A stretch of 64,000 nt of DNA from Phallusia mammillata (taxonomy: Eukaryota > Chordata > Ascidiacea > Phlebobranchia > Ascidiidae). The notes below the pieces were generated by a model that worked only from the letters and a program-made list of their open reading frames with translations, made no database searches and was not told the DNA's origin. Made by a program: the position numbers and the translations under genes. Where the stretch lies: positions 11,099 through 75,098 of the forward strand of contig QLIY01000795.1 of assembly GCA_003260075.1 (NCBI GenBank), read 5' to 3'. Shown piece by piece: positions 37,021-49,018 of this stretch. Each line of letters opens with the position of its first letter. Position 1 is the stretch's first letter.

Positions 37021-37370
37021 AAATCCAAACATTGAAAGAGCTTCTTCAACCGAATCGAAGTGAATATTGGAGTCCCACTAACTTCACTGAAGAGCGTCTC
37101 AAATCAGCGTTCAACAAATCAACCAATCAAAACCAATTCGAAATAGTTTTGGCGGCAATTTACGCAGCAAATTATCTTTCAATTCGCGAATTTGAAAACA
37201 TGAAATTCGAAAACACAAGTTCACACAGAATGATGATTGTAACGTTAGCGGTTATTTTTACAACTAATGTTATGACTGAACTCGGTTTTCCTGAAAACAA
37301 CAAAGATTGGTTCGCAACGAAATTTGAAATTCTTCAAGAGATTGTACCGGACCAAATTCGAGGTATAAGT

Positions 37371-37423
<53 letters not shown>

Positions 37424-40249
37424 TTTTTTTTAAAGTTAAGCATATCTGGAAAACATTTTTGCAGATATTCTAAAAAATACAAGCGAATTCGAAACTTTAT
37501 TCAACCAACAGTTGTCACGACCCAATACTCAGGAAATTATGTCTGGTTTTGCGAGGGAAAATTTGGAACTGGTTTGCTGTGATGGCGTTATTCAAGACAG
37601 GTTTGTGTTTGATTTGAGCCTAACTTCACACTAAACATATGGGTTTGCTACAATTCCAAAATTCGGGCCTTGGTTTCAAACAATTAGGGGTCGTAAAAAA
37701 TTGGGTGCAGGTGTAATAAAACTTTTAAGTTGTACAGCGGTTGCAATTACGCCAATACAACGGTCAAGTGAAAAAACGGGTTAGAAAGCGCATCAGCTGG
37801 GAAATTGGTAAATGAAAGCAAAAACCAAACTGTTGAAGCAAGGTTTGACTTCAATAAACTTAACTCAATCCAAAACAAAGATAAGTAAAGACTTTGGAAA
37901 TCGTGGCGTTCATGTAACAGTCAATACAATTGCGACTGTGCTATTGACCTCACTGCGTGCACAATCGGTCATCCGATAAATATCGTCAACATGGGGGGGG
38001 GGCGGATAAAAATTGTTATCTTAGAATTCATCGATTTTGTGACGCCATTCTGACCGCTTTGACGTATATTGCATTGTTAGAATTATGATACAACGCGTAA
38101 ACAACACGTCCGCACTAAACTTATTTGACACCCGATATTCGTCGTTTTGTAAGCGCTGTTTGAATCAGCTGGTTTCTGACGCTTGTTTACTGCAGAGCTA
38201 AGTAAATGTTTTGCAAATCTTATGAATAATACACGGTACGGGAGTTGATTGAGGTGTTTCCCCAAACGGTGCTTTTTGTGTGCTGCCTTGCGACAAAACA
38301 ACAGAATTCTGTTGTCAGATGTTTTTTCATTGTACAACTATAAGTCAGGGACAGGGTGTGTTGAAGAGTTAGAATTATATTTAACTGGCCATGAAGGAAC
38401 AATTTGAAAACCTTTCGACAAAAACGTATGCGGGTTGTTTTCATGGGTTAGGTTATTTGTCCAAACTGTGAACTAATAATGTTGAATAAATAAAGCTAGA
38501 ATGCTATCTCAAATAAAATAAAATAAAAACTTTTCTTTAATTTGTTCAGACCAAAAGACCCTCCCGGCCAGGGGGGGGGGGAGTTATAAAGAAGGTTTGT
38601 GTACGAAGTCTTGGAGAAAAGAACCGCTTTTGCATCAATCGTATCGACGTGACAGTGCGAAAAAAACACATCCAGACTAAACTCGCCTGACATATAAAGT
38701 GTTTTTCTCATATTTGATAATATTGTAGCAAACTGTGACATTGGACCAATAAAGTTAAAGTGTTTCCCCAAATTTCGTCTTTATTTCTCTATAGCTCTTT
38801 TGTAAATTTCTTTAGACCTAAAGATCCTCCCGGCCAGAGGAGCGTGTATATTCCACCAGGTGACACTTTTATGGAATCCTACCGACTTTCAACTTTTATC
38901 AGGTTTCCAGAACATTCTCCGGCAAATCCACGACGTTTAGCATCAGCAGGTTTCTTCTACACAGGATACAAAGATCGTGTGAAGTGTTTCAGGTTAATTT
39001 CGATCTATTTTCAGCGATTTTTGTCAACAAAACCTTCTAAAGTAGAATTTAGATTTCATCGAGCCTACTGGTCACGTGCTAATCATGTGAGATTGAGTAG
39101 GTTGTTCTGCTCACGTGCTAATCACGCATTGATCACGTGTTGGTCACGCACTGATCACGTGGTGATCAGGAGTTGTTTACATCATGTGATAATAACAAAT
39201 GACATCGTTTTTTTATGGTCTTATGGTCTAAACATGTTTTTTCTACATTATGTTACGGGCTTACAACAGTTTGTTGCACCACAGCTGTTTTGCTGATCAG
39301 GGTGAACTTTCACCTAAATGTGCAACGTGTCACACGGCAATCGCGCTATGCGCGCGTGAGGGGGGGGGGTTTGTCAATAAAGTTAAGTAGAGTTTAAATT
39401 TTACCGAGCCTGCTGGTCACGTCATGTTAAAATAACTATTGATCTCCTGTGTTTGGTCTCAACATGGTTTTCTGGTTTATATATAATCCGACAGTCTGTT
39501 GCACCACAGCTGTTTTGCTGATTATGATGAACTTTCACCTAAATGTGCAACCTGTCACGTTGCAATCATGCTGTGAGCGCGTAATAGGTTCAAAACATCA
39601 AAGGTACATTGCGCCATAATTGGTGCAACGTTCTGCTTCAAATGGAAGTTTCCAAACCTTCAGGGCAATAACTTTTAGACATTGAGGACCCAGCTCACAG
39701 GCTCTAACGCAGGGGTGTGCAACCTTTTTCGTCGGTGGGCCATATAACCAATTTCGGACATCAAGCGAGAGCCACACAATTTTTTCATGTACCGTATTTA
39801 CACGTTTTTTACCCTATTGTTGGTACGGCTTGCATTATAGTATTACGTCGATATTCTTTCTACAACCCTGCGTTTAAAATCAACTCTACAATGTTAGGTG
39901 CAAGTAAGCTTCGTGCGTTAGAGTCTAACGCATCGCCGTTCCAAAAACGTCCGCTAAGCGCTTTTGCAGGACAGCGAATAGTACAGTTTTATTTAGGGTC
40001 AGATTGTGCTACTGTCAAATAGTACAATTATGTGCAGCTACTGTCAAACAGTAAACTTCGAGGGCCCAGTAAAAAGCTGTCGTGGGCCGCAGTGTGATGG
40101 CGTGTCTCTGTGTCAGACTTTAAAATTGGCCCGGGATTTTCAGGCTTGACTTTCGGAATCTTGGCTTGTACTTTCAGGTTTCGGCCCCAATTTCGGGCCA
40201 GCTTACAACCTTGTTATGTGTCAACAGTTGTGGGTTGTGTGTTCACGAC

Positions 40250-40281
<32 letters not shown>

Positions 40282-40366
40282 ATCAGTGATGACGTCAGAG
40301 CTGCGAGATGGCATAGAGATGATTGTCCGTTGATGAAGGGAGAGGATTGCGGGAACGTTGAGATAG
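37021..40366 (+). CDS. IAP-family copy 6, exons 2-5
   Basis: Exon 2 (37021-37362, 342 bases) and exon 3 (37465-37600) are open and as long as in the intact gene: [31 protein letters not shown], and [14 protein letters not shown] 49-G run (37374-37422) fills intron 2. Exon 4 starts at 38550, is cut after 22 bases by an 11-G run, and occurs complete at 38816-38992. Exon 5 (40228-40366) starts CGLCV and continues [16 protein letters not shown], but a 29-G run replaces the bases for W-T and shifts frame. No exon 1 is seen upstream. It could be a real paralogue assembled badly; if the runs are artefacts, every exon would be intact. Confidence 0.7.
39080..39185. repeat. Short tandem tgatcacgtg-type repeat in BIR1 intron
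   Basis: Units such as tcacgtgctaatcacgcat and tgatcacgtgttggtcacgc recur, with several CACGTG palindromes. The same block is at 55850-55940. It resembles the units of the minisatellite at 1.9-3.2 kb. Confidence 0.7.
39710..39923. mobile_element. hAT MITE, recent insertion
   Basis: Starts caggggtgtgcaacc, with target duplication tctaacg on both sides (39703-39709 and 39924-39930). The paralogous intron at about 28522-28535 (ggcctaacgcatcgcc) is the empty site. Confidence 0.8.
40251..40279 (+). other. 29-G run inside BIR1 exon 5
   Basis: The paralogues have gactggaccatcag. Here gact, 29 Gs, then ccatcag: essentially one or two native bases are replaced by the run. The run is not a multiple that keeps frame. 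Confidence 0.85.
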
Positions 40367-41616
40367 GTATGAACCGTTATCACTTAGTTTTGGTGTGTTA
40401 TATGGTTGTTAGAGTGAAAAGCTTTGTTCATCTAATGTTTTGAAAATATACTCATGACTTTAGGTACACAAGACACGGACTTGAATAACAGCTTTAATAA
40501 AAAGCAGGGGGGGGGGAACCCTAGCCCCAAACATCAAAGGTTCGTTGCGCAAGTCGATGTTGTAACGCTTTTTGGCGTGGGTTTGTTTATATTAACTTCC
40601 GAACCTTTTTGGTCAATTAATTTCTTACATTTTGCAACACGATTAAGTCCAGAGTACGCTGAGTTAAATATAAAGTTCGGTGACGAAACATATACAAATC
40701 TTATAAACTCTTAATCAGTCATTTTTAAACATGTACTACTCGTGTACCACTCAAAAAGCCACGACGTAACACCAACGTCCACAGGCTGAACACCACTGAT
40801 CTAAACCCAGGCAATCTAACCTTGATTACAGGCTCCACAGAATTTGCCACACGAAAAAAATTTATGCTTAAAATATGTCAAATGCTTTTTTGCACCTCAA
40901 TACTCTCGTGTAAAAAAGTTTAGGTTTCATTTGCAGGTTTTCTTGGAGCCAAACCATATGATGCACCATAGCAGTTTGCGTTCATTCATTTCTCATGTGA
41001 GGGCCATTATATGTTTGGGCCGTCACGTGATAAGTGAACAAATACAAACTGCACTTTCACCGACATCATACTGTAAGTAACTCGCTACTAGAAACAAAAT
41101 TTGCTGAAAATAGTGCTTAAAGATTCGTATTCTCGTATTGCCTTCTTATAATCTTCTAATAGCATTGTTTTCCACTCCAAGCTTGTGATTTCACCTGCTA
41201 ATGAATAGGGTCACTAAACGTTTTCACATGCAGCGGGCCAGAAAACATCAAAGATGTCACAGGAGGGCCACATAGCCTACACGTCCAAACCGCAGCGGTT
41301 TTCCAATGCTTTTGAGGGGCCAACAATGCGCAACTACTGTAAAATAGTAAATTTCGCAGGCCGGATAAAAAGTTGTCGCGGCCGTAGTCTGGCGGCTCTT
41401 GTGCTAATGTGTACAAGTCACGTGACTATTGTAGAGAGCCACGTGCTTCTGTGTGATAACTGTAGGTCGGCCCGGGTTTTTCGGGTTTGACTTCCAATAC
41501 AACATGTGTTTTGCCGCATTTTCACCTTCATCACTTTCGGGGCCGGATACTGGCTTGCACTTTCGGGTTTCGGCCCCAATTTAAGGCCTGGTTTCAACCT
41601 TGTTATGCGTTAACAG

Positions 41617-41729
41617 TTGTGGGTTGTGCGTGCAAGACTGGACCATCAGCGATGACGTCAGAGCAGCGAGATGGCACAGGGATGATTGTCCGTTGATGAA
41701 AGGAGAGGATTGCGGCAATGTTGAAATTG
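41617..41729 (+). pseudogene. IAP-family copy 7, exon 5 only
   Basis: 113 bases, intact: [28 protein letters not shown], donor gtacga. No exon 4 lies upstream in this copy, and an N at 41802 ends the homology. It is an orphan half-BIR or the product of a bad joint. Confidence 0.75.
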
Positions 41730-41807
41730 GTACGAACCGTTTTCGTTTAAGTTTAGTGTGCCATCATGTTGGTTATTTTTTTCTTCAAATACCCGAGGAA
41801 TNTTTAG

Positions 41808-42765
41808 GTGTACAGCAGAGATTTACCAACTCACTCAAGCACGGTTAAGTCTGCGGGCAACATTTTGCAGCCCAGAAAAACATCACCCGGGAATTTGAGA
41901 AACAGGGGTGATGCAGTACCATCAGGTAACATGCAGCATATCGGGAACTTTTAACAAAAAAAGCATAACAGAGATGTAACCATTTATCATCGAAAATAGG
42001 GACAAGCTTGAAAGAATACCGATAGGTGGCGTGAAGAGGGTTGGCAATTGTTTAAATAAAAAGTTGTATAAAAATGGGCATAAACCGATTGGTCCGACGC
42101 GCCTTACCCATATTCAGACATAAATTACCTTGTTCGAAATTCATCCCCGGGAACGTCTTGGGTTCGAACCCCGTGAAAAACAAGTTACGTGAAAATGCTG
42201 ACGGTTAGCTTATATGTTATTGGATTAAACAATATCTTGTTATTAGCTATAACCCGGGTTTTCTGCCACAAATTTTACAGCATACAGTTTTGATAAATAA
42301 CTGCCAATTTTAGGGATTGTTTTTATCGAGATTTAACAAATAGTTAAAGGTAAAGAAAAAAGAGTTTGTAAACAAGACTGATTTATTGTACTTTTTTTGC
42401 AGAAGTTAGTGCAGTGAATTGCCTGCAATTGGCCAAGTGATTAGATCAACTTGTGCTGTGTATAATGTTTGTTTAATTGATTATAATTAATATTATTTCA
42501 TTTTAAATTTACTTCTTAGTGTTGATGACAAGTTGCAATGGAATTGCCTCAGGTGTTTTTAATGGTTTAAAGGGATTCGCTTCATGTCTAGGAGTTGAGG
42601 CACAAAGTGAGTTTAAACTATATCAAGATATGTGATAAACCACAACAATCCAATTAATCCAATCAAATCAACATGAAAAATAAAATAAAATAACTCCTTG
42701 ATTTAGCAGAAAATATTCCTATTCCAATTCCAGTTCTGGGTCCTGACCCTTCTACCACATGTGAT

Positions 42766-42829
<64 letters not shown>

Positions 42830-43327
42830 ACTATTTAAATTGTGTTCTTTATTGACACAGTGGTTGAAAGAGGAAATGAACTCATTGAGGTCCAGGTGCA
42901 AAATGAAGAGGATGATTTTGAAATGAATAGTTTAGGTAAGAGACTTGATTGTTTGGAGTAAATCCACAATTGTATGACAACTAAGTAATAGGTTTTCTTT
43001 ATTGACCAGCAGTGGCGGAAGGAGGTTATGAATTTCCTGGGATCCAGGTCCAAGAACCTGAGACTGATGATGAATCGGATAGCTTAGGTAAGAAACTCTT
43101 TGAAGTAAGCGCACCACATGGCACAATCAAGATCACAGGGTTGAATTATATCCAATGCAACATAAGATGTTGCAATGTGTTAAATTCAGTATCATCTAAG
43201 TCACCAAGGCCAAAAACTTTGTACATAGTTCAACACAACCAAGATCTCTTAAATTAACTCCTGCACTTTTTATTACAAAATTTAAATTTAACCGCTGCAC
43301 TTTATTTTTATTATAGACTTGACTTAA
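41808..43327 (+). CDS. MADN-family protein, copy D (exon 1 missing)
   Basis: Exon 2 41808-41925 (KSAGNILQPRKTSPGN, ending LRNRGDAVPSG). Exon 3 homologue near 42405 appears frameshifted. Exon 4 42520-42606 (GIASGVFNGLKGFASCLG). Exon 5 42717-42776 (ENIPIPIPVLGPDPSTT), whose donor is lost in a 53-G run (42776-42828). Exon 6 42861-42935 (VVERGNELIEVQVQNEEDD). A duplicated exon 6 at 43013-43087 (GGYEFPGIQVQEPETDD). Last exon 43317-43327 (DLT, stop). Exons 4 to last are all phase 1. Exon 1 should be left of the N at 41802. Function unknown; the C-terminal part is strongly acidic. Confidence 0.65.
42020..42185 (+). mobile_element. tRNA-derived SINE, best A and B boxes
   Basis: ggtccgacgcgccttaccca and gggttcgaaccccgtg, in MADN copy D intron 2. 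Together with the other copies it shows the insertion predates the MADN duplications. Confidence 0.8.
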
Positions 43328-43659
43328 ATCGAAAGATGTCGACTCATTGGATATTATTGTGCCCCAAGTTATTTTTTTTCTTTTGTAAAAAATTAATTGT
43401 GTCTGTATAGGCTTATGTGCATTTAAGAACATTAGCAAACCAAGACTTGATTCAACAATGTATAAGACATTTTTAATACATCGTGCAATGGGGTTTCGTT
43501 CTTGTGCCAAATGGTCTACAGGGGGAAGTTCACGCCGAAAAAAAACATCCTTTTGTCATAAAGTTTGCAACATGTGTTTAATCATCGTTACAGTATTTTA
43601 GTTTTCATAGTGTACTTTCACGGTGCAATTTAGGTCACATATTAACTATTATTTATTTT
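43328..43659. other. No gene recognised
   Basis: 3' flank of MADN copy D, AT-rich. AATAAA-like signals are seen further on; I see no coding sequence. Confidence 0.4.
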
Positions 43660-45070
43660 TTATTTCTCTGCTTGCCTTGCACTTTTTGAAGCAAGTAACA
43701 TTACTGCCAAAGCAGTGGAACCTGTTTGATTGAAGTTTACTAAGATCGAGTATGTTATTGTACTGCTGTAGTTGGAAACGGGAAATAACCTTCTGTTAGT
43801 GCTTCACTGTGACAAACATATCCCTTGAGTTGTTCTAAATTGCACAATTGTGTTTTTGTTCGTGGTACCAGTGAATACGTGCGGTGGCGAAACTAAGTGA
43901 ATAAATAAACACTGTAATATTTACAAATTAGACTGGTGTTCCTTTTTCAAGCCAAGGGAGAAATTGCTGAAAAACAATGAAATGGATGCACAACGAACAC
44001 TAATTGCAACTGTGTTTAGGCAACACGATTAATAAAGTACGTGTGTGCAATCACAGATTGCCGCGATAAGTAAGCCGAACCAATGTTTGGCTCGTTGTTA
44101 CGCGTGTTTGGCTTCCTGGTCTGAACCAATCACATCGCGGCATGTGGCGTCAGCAAGCCACGCTGGTGGTGACATCACAATTGTGCCGCGGCGTAACAAT
44201 GGCGCCGGGTGTAGCGTGGCTATAAATAAGGTTTTTCCCCCTCTGAAAGCACCAGTATTTTTTTCCAGGTGAAATACCTCAAATTTTTCCCCTTGGTTCC
44301 TGCAATTAGCACACCTAGATAATGCATTGCAAAGGCCAGGAGTCGGCAACCTTGACACGCGAACCGATTTGCTTTAACCTGTTAGACTGCTTGTTTTCAG
44401 TTTTTTATCATGCCATTGTCTTTACATGAACAAAACACTCTGCTTTCTCTTTATTATTCATACCTGCTGGAAGGAAACGCTATTTTTTAGAAAAAAACTT
44501 TGGCATGCGAGGTCATTAATAGATGGGACCAACAAGTAAATTGGCATGCGTCGCTTAAGGTGGCCGACTAGGCTATAAATAACAGGAAACCTATTTATTA
44601 GTGATGTAACCCAATATCTAAACGAGTTTCATTACGCAATTAATTCCTATTTCACACTGGCCTCATAACAGCTTTTGAAGTTTTATGATTCTCATGGCTT
44701 AAGTTGCTTAGAAGCCTTGGAATACAATTAATGTTTCCATTTAACAATATACCCAAAAGGCTTGACAGAAATTACCAAATTTACATGGGTTTGGTGGTGC
44801 CATCCAAGTACATCTAAACATCAATCATGGGTTGCGCTAGCCTGTCCTGACAATATTTTAATATTTATGCAGTTTGTGGGGAATTGCTGTGTAAGTTTTA
44901 CATACTTAAATACTTCACCGTAAGCCAATAACACGGAAAAACAGAACATTTGGAGCTTTTCTTTGCAGGTTAGCAGAGATTTAGGCAACGATACTAGTGT
45001 TGTAAGTATGGGTATTGCTGCACTAAAAACAGGAACTTTTTGTTGACGTGCCCTGTTTGCAGTTGGCGTT
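43660..45070 (+). repeat. Long dispersed repeat, copy 1 (direct)
   Basis: Homologous over most of its length to 48470-49700 and, inverted, to 46060-46470. Shared blocks include ctgctgtagttg, cgtggtaccagtgaata, the two CCAAT boxes near 44080-44140 and gttggcgttcgtgac. A TATAAATA follows the CCAAT boxes at 44221, so it could act as a promoter, but no gene is seen downstream. Confidence 0.7.
44337..44572. mobile_element. hAT MITE, full copy
   Basis: Starts caggagtcggcaacc and ends ggtggccgacta-like. The paired repeat copy at 49080-49105 reads aatgcattgcgtaggctata straight through, while here the element separates aatgcattgcaaaggc from taggctata. Confidence 0.85.
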
Positions 45071-45122
45071 CGTGACGATGGGAAGCAAGCAGATGTTGAT
45101 TTCTTTCAAAGTGGCTGTCTAC

Positions 45123-45540
45123 CAGTGGCGGCTCGTGCTAAGGTGCTGCGGAGCTGCAGCACCCCCTAATATTTTTACTTATTACTCCTAATATAATATT
45201 ACATGTAACTTTTATTTTTTTTATTCCTTCGCAATATATAACAAGCAGCATAATTTGCCCCTTGATCACCTTTTTTTTAAAAAATTATGAAATTAATAAG
45301 TTATCTATGCTGGAGCTGCAGTTCCAGCTTCATGACGTTTTGCAGTTGTGCGCATGCGCACTTTGAAAAGCTACATGCCGGGCGAAATAGGCGACAGGGT
45401 GCTGCGGCTCGCGCAGCTCCACCAACCACGTAGCGTGTGAAACAGGAATCCAGCATGTAGTCGTCTGTTCCGGGTCTATTGTGTGCCAAAGCAAAACCCG
45501 TGTACTATATTCTTAAGTTCGGCAGTGAGTATAGTTAAAT
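45123..45540. mobile_element. Probable hAT-like element start
   Basis: Begins cagtggcggctcgtgc, a terminus shared by many hAT MITEs, with GC-rich agctgcagcacccc and a related gctgcggctcgcgcag inside. The right end is not identified. Confidence 0.4.
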
Positions 45541-46603
45541 AACTACTTTGCCATCTATCAAGTTATTTGTTTGAAGGTTGGTCGTGACTTTTTAAGATGA
45601 CTGTAAGTGGGTTTCTGTTTTTGCAGTTATCATTGAATTAAATAAGTGTATGTAACGCCTTGAAAAAGAAGAAAGGTCATCTAACACCTTGAAAAGTCAC
45701 GATTAAGCTTTGATAATAAAAAACTGAATTAAAATTTTTAAGACAGAATGGGATATCTTCTATTCCAAATATGTCATGCAGGAATAGGCAACAACTAGAA
45801 ATACTCAGTTTTAGTTCTGAATGCTACCAAAAAATAGCTCTGCGACTGTGAAGTTAAATGCCTCACTGAAATTCAGGCAATATCAAATGCAGAACATACA
45901 ATTGCACAAGTAATAGGAATTTTGAAATACCTTAGTAATGACAATTTCGAGTTTTGGTTTCTTAACACACCATGTGGACAGTATTTGCAACCAAGTGCAA
46001 TCATGTGTATTGATATAATGGACATGTANTCGCCGGGAAAAATACCGATGCTTTTTAAAGGAGGAAACACCTCCACATTATAACCGGCGTCAATGATTAA
46101 CCCACGCCGCCGGTATTGTGTGTGATTAGTTGAATCGGATGCCAGCGTGGCGTCCCTGACTCTAAATGTCGCGGTGTGATTGGTTCGGGCATAAAAAGCC
46201 AAACACGCGTAACGAGCCACGCACCAAACTTCGGTTCCGGCTTTATCGCTGGAATACGCAGTTGCAGACAAATACTTTATACATCGTCACTGTTGTTATC
46301 AATACCATTACACACAGTTTCTCCCGTGGTCTGAAAAAGTATCACCAGTTTTAGTTGCAGACGTTGATTTAACATTGATTTATTTATTCAGATAGTTGAT
46401 TTCGCTGCCGAAACATATTCACTGGTACCACAAACAAATTCCGTGTGGAATTTCGTATAAAAGATATGTTTGTAATAGTGAAGCACTAACGCAGTACGGT
46501 ATCGTTAGGTTACTTCCCATTTTCAACCACAGCAGCACAAGCTCGAGATCAGCCGTCTTTATGTATAAGACACTGGTTAGATTAAAGCCTGACTGGTCCC
46601 ACC

Positions 46604-46776
46604 CAGTGCCGGATTAACCATTAGGTAAAGTAGGCACGTGCCTACAGGCCAGTAAAAAATCCAGGCCAGTTTTGATGATTTGGCAACACTAATTCTAATT
46701 TTTTAGTTAGCAACCCTGATTTCCAGGCCACTTATAAAATGTGCCTACAGGCCAGCAGACCCTTAATCCGACATTG
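46604..46776. mobile_element. 173-base hAT MITE with perfect target duplication
   Basis: Starts cagtgccggattaacc, ends cttaatccgacattg. gtcccacc flanks both sides (46596-46603 and 46777-46784). The opposite palindrome arm at about 48415-48427 has one ggtgggac only, the empty site. Confidence 0.95.
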
Positions 46777-47893
46777 GTCCCACCAACGTTCCCCAAGCCT
46801 CGATGTATAACAGATTGTAGTAACGGTGTAGCTACATCACGTTTACCATCTTTCAAACTGTTATTGTGCTGTTTACTTTGTCGCAATTTATGGCGTGTAA
46901 ACTTTGCGCAGCCGATTTGAAAAAGGTGCCCAATATCCAATTGGTTTCTTTAACTGTTTTACCAAGGGAAATAAACTCAACACAAGGTCACCTGAGCGTG
47001 TAGTGCGGACTTTGAAGTGAAGAACACGAGAATTGAGTTTTAATTTGTCAACATTGTAGTAAGTATTAACAGAGCGATAACAAAATGCCATAGGTTTGTG
47101 CACTGGCGGTAACCTCAGCGCGCCCTTGCCAACAATCAGTGCGCTGATTTTTCCCAGTGATTTCTCCTCTCTTTTTCTTGTAAAGAATTTCTAGCACTGT
47201 CTAGTGGTTTACGTGAATTCTTTGTACACTTATTGCGTTCGAAGAAGTGCTTGTTAATAAGTTAACATGCAGTAGAATCACGGTTCATAGAATTTCACAC
47301 AAGGGTTTACGACACTCATTTGTATGTTAACCCTACTTGTCTAAAGTTGTTGCTTTAACAAAATTCTAATTTAATTTCGAAACAGCCTTGGTCAACTTGA
47401 AATTATCGAACAAAAGTTTACACAACAGCTTGTAATGAAACCACCAACACCGGTAAATGTACCGTAATTAAAATCAAATTACGAACCAATACAATGATTT
47501 TTAAGTTTTTTTATGATACAACCCACTTTAGCAACCAAACACAACCATCTGCGCATTACTAACTAAGTAAGTTTCCACAAAGAAACTGCAACTCATAAAC
47601 ATTGTCAGAAACTAGGATATAATCGTGCCTAAAAATGCTTTATTACGTGATTAAACTTTAGCCCGATGATTTCAAGTTAACCAAGGCTGATTCGAAATTA
47701 AATTAGAATTTTGTTAAAGTAACAACTTCAGACAAGTAGATTTGACATACAAATGACTGTGGTCAACCCTTGATAAAAAGTATAGACCATATGTTAACTT
47801 ACTAACAGGCACTGCTATAAAACACACAAGTGTGAAAAATATTCGACAATTGTAAACCACTAGACAGTGCTAGAGATTGCCAATGCCCTACAA

Positions 47894-48099
47894 CAGTGGT
47901 TCTCAAACTTTTTTTTGTTGTGACGCCTTTGGAAAAGTTTTCTGGACTTGCGACGCACCCGCAAATAAAAGTTAATGTAGAAACTTATTATTAAAGTTGT
48001 GTTTATTGATACAACAAAAAAAAGTCACGAAACGGAAATATTATTGGAAAATTAAACCGACGCACCAGGGCGTCGCGACGCACAGTTTAAGAACTACTG
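47894..48099. mobile_element. hAT MITE in right palindrome arm
   Basis: Starts cagtggttctcaaactttt, ends cagtttaagaactactg. The inner gacgcc and gcgtcgcgacgc are also inverted. The left arm lacks it. The target duplication is not clear. Confidence 0.85.
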
Positions 48100-48926
48100 T
48101 GATAAAAGAAAACGGGAGGGAAATTCCCGATAAAAGTCAGCGCACTGTTCGTTGGCAAGGGCGCCCCGAGGTTACTGCCAGTGTACAAACCTTTGACATT
48201 TTGTTTTTGTTCCATTAAAACTTTACTCTCAATGTTGTCTGATTGAAATTTATTTCCTGTGCCCTGCGGTTCAAAGTTCACCCTACGACCTTCAGGTGAC
48301 CTTGAGTTGAGTTATTTCCGTCTTGGAAACAGTTAAGCAACACAATTGCGATAAAAAAATTCACCTTTTTCGAATCAGCTGCGCAACGTTGAGACTTTAT
48401 AAAGCGCCACAAAGTTACGGGCACGTTGGTGGGACCACTCAAGTTTTAATCTGACCATTGTTTGAGGAAAAGACGGTGGAGATCGATCTTGTGCTGCTGT
48501 AGTTGTAAATAAATAAGAAGTAACCTCACGACCGCCTACTGCGTTATTGCTTTACTATTACAAACATATCTTTTGTACGGATTTCCACACGGTATGTTTA
48601 ATCGTGGTACCAGTAAATAGGTACTGTAGCAAACCTAACTAACAACATCTGCATCTTAAACTGGTGATTGTTTTTCAGACCAGGGTAGAAACTACATAAC
48701 AACAGGCAAATAGATGCCCAATAAATACTAATTGCAATTGTGTGTTGTGGCAATAATAGTGACAATGTGTCTGCAATTACAGATTGTAGCGATAAAAAAG
48801 CGGAACCGAAGTTTGGTGCGTTGCTCGTTGTTACGCGTGTTTGGCTTCTTAGGCCTGAACCAATCACATTACGACATGTAGCATCAGAAAGCCACGCTGG
48901 TGGTGACATCACAATTGTGTCGGCGG

Positions 48927-49017
<91 letters not shown>

Positions 49018-49018
<1 letters not shown>

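Larger units (their letters stand above)
46060..49000. repeat. Large palindrome, arms of about 1.4 kb
   Basis: The left arm (about 46060-47450) is the reverse complement of the right arm (about 47580-49000). Matching pairs include cagccgatttgaaaaaggtg with cacctttttcgaatcagctg, tagcactgtctagtggttta with taaaccactagacagtgcta, and ctaatttaatttcgaaacag with its inverse near 47680. The arms are diverged by point changes and each carries a private MITE, so the structure is old and not a sequencing fold-back. A 90-G run (48928-49017) damages the outer right arm. Confidence 0.85.

Noticed and set aside
14240..41925. BH3 motif in MADN exon 2 (LR-x-x-GD-x-hydrophobic)
   Set aside because: The L, GD and final hydrophobic positions fit, but the required hydrophobic residue before GD is Ser or Arg, the first hydrophobic position is missing in most copies, and copy A lacks one residue.
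26509..42185. Functional tRNA genes at the B-box sequences
   Set aside because: No complete cloverleaf with anticodon arm could be drawn. The copies recur with shared non-tRNA flanks, as SINEs do.
4300..49017. G runs as genuine G-quadruplex elements
   Set aside because: Where a sister copy exists, the run replaces ordinary sequence or is a pure insertion at a joint, which argues against a biological role.
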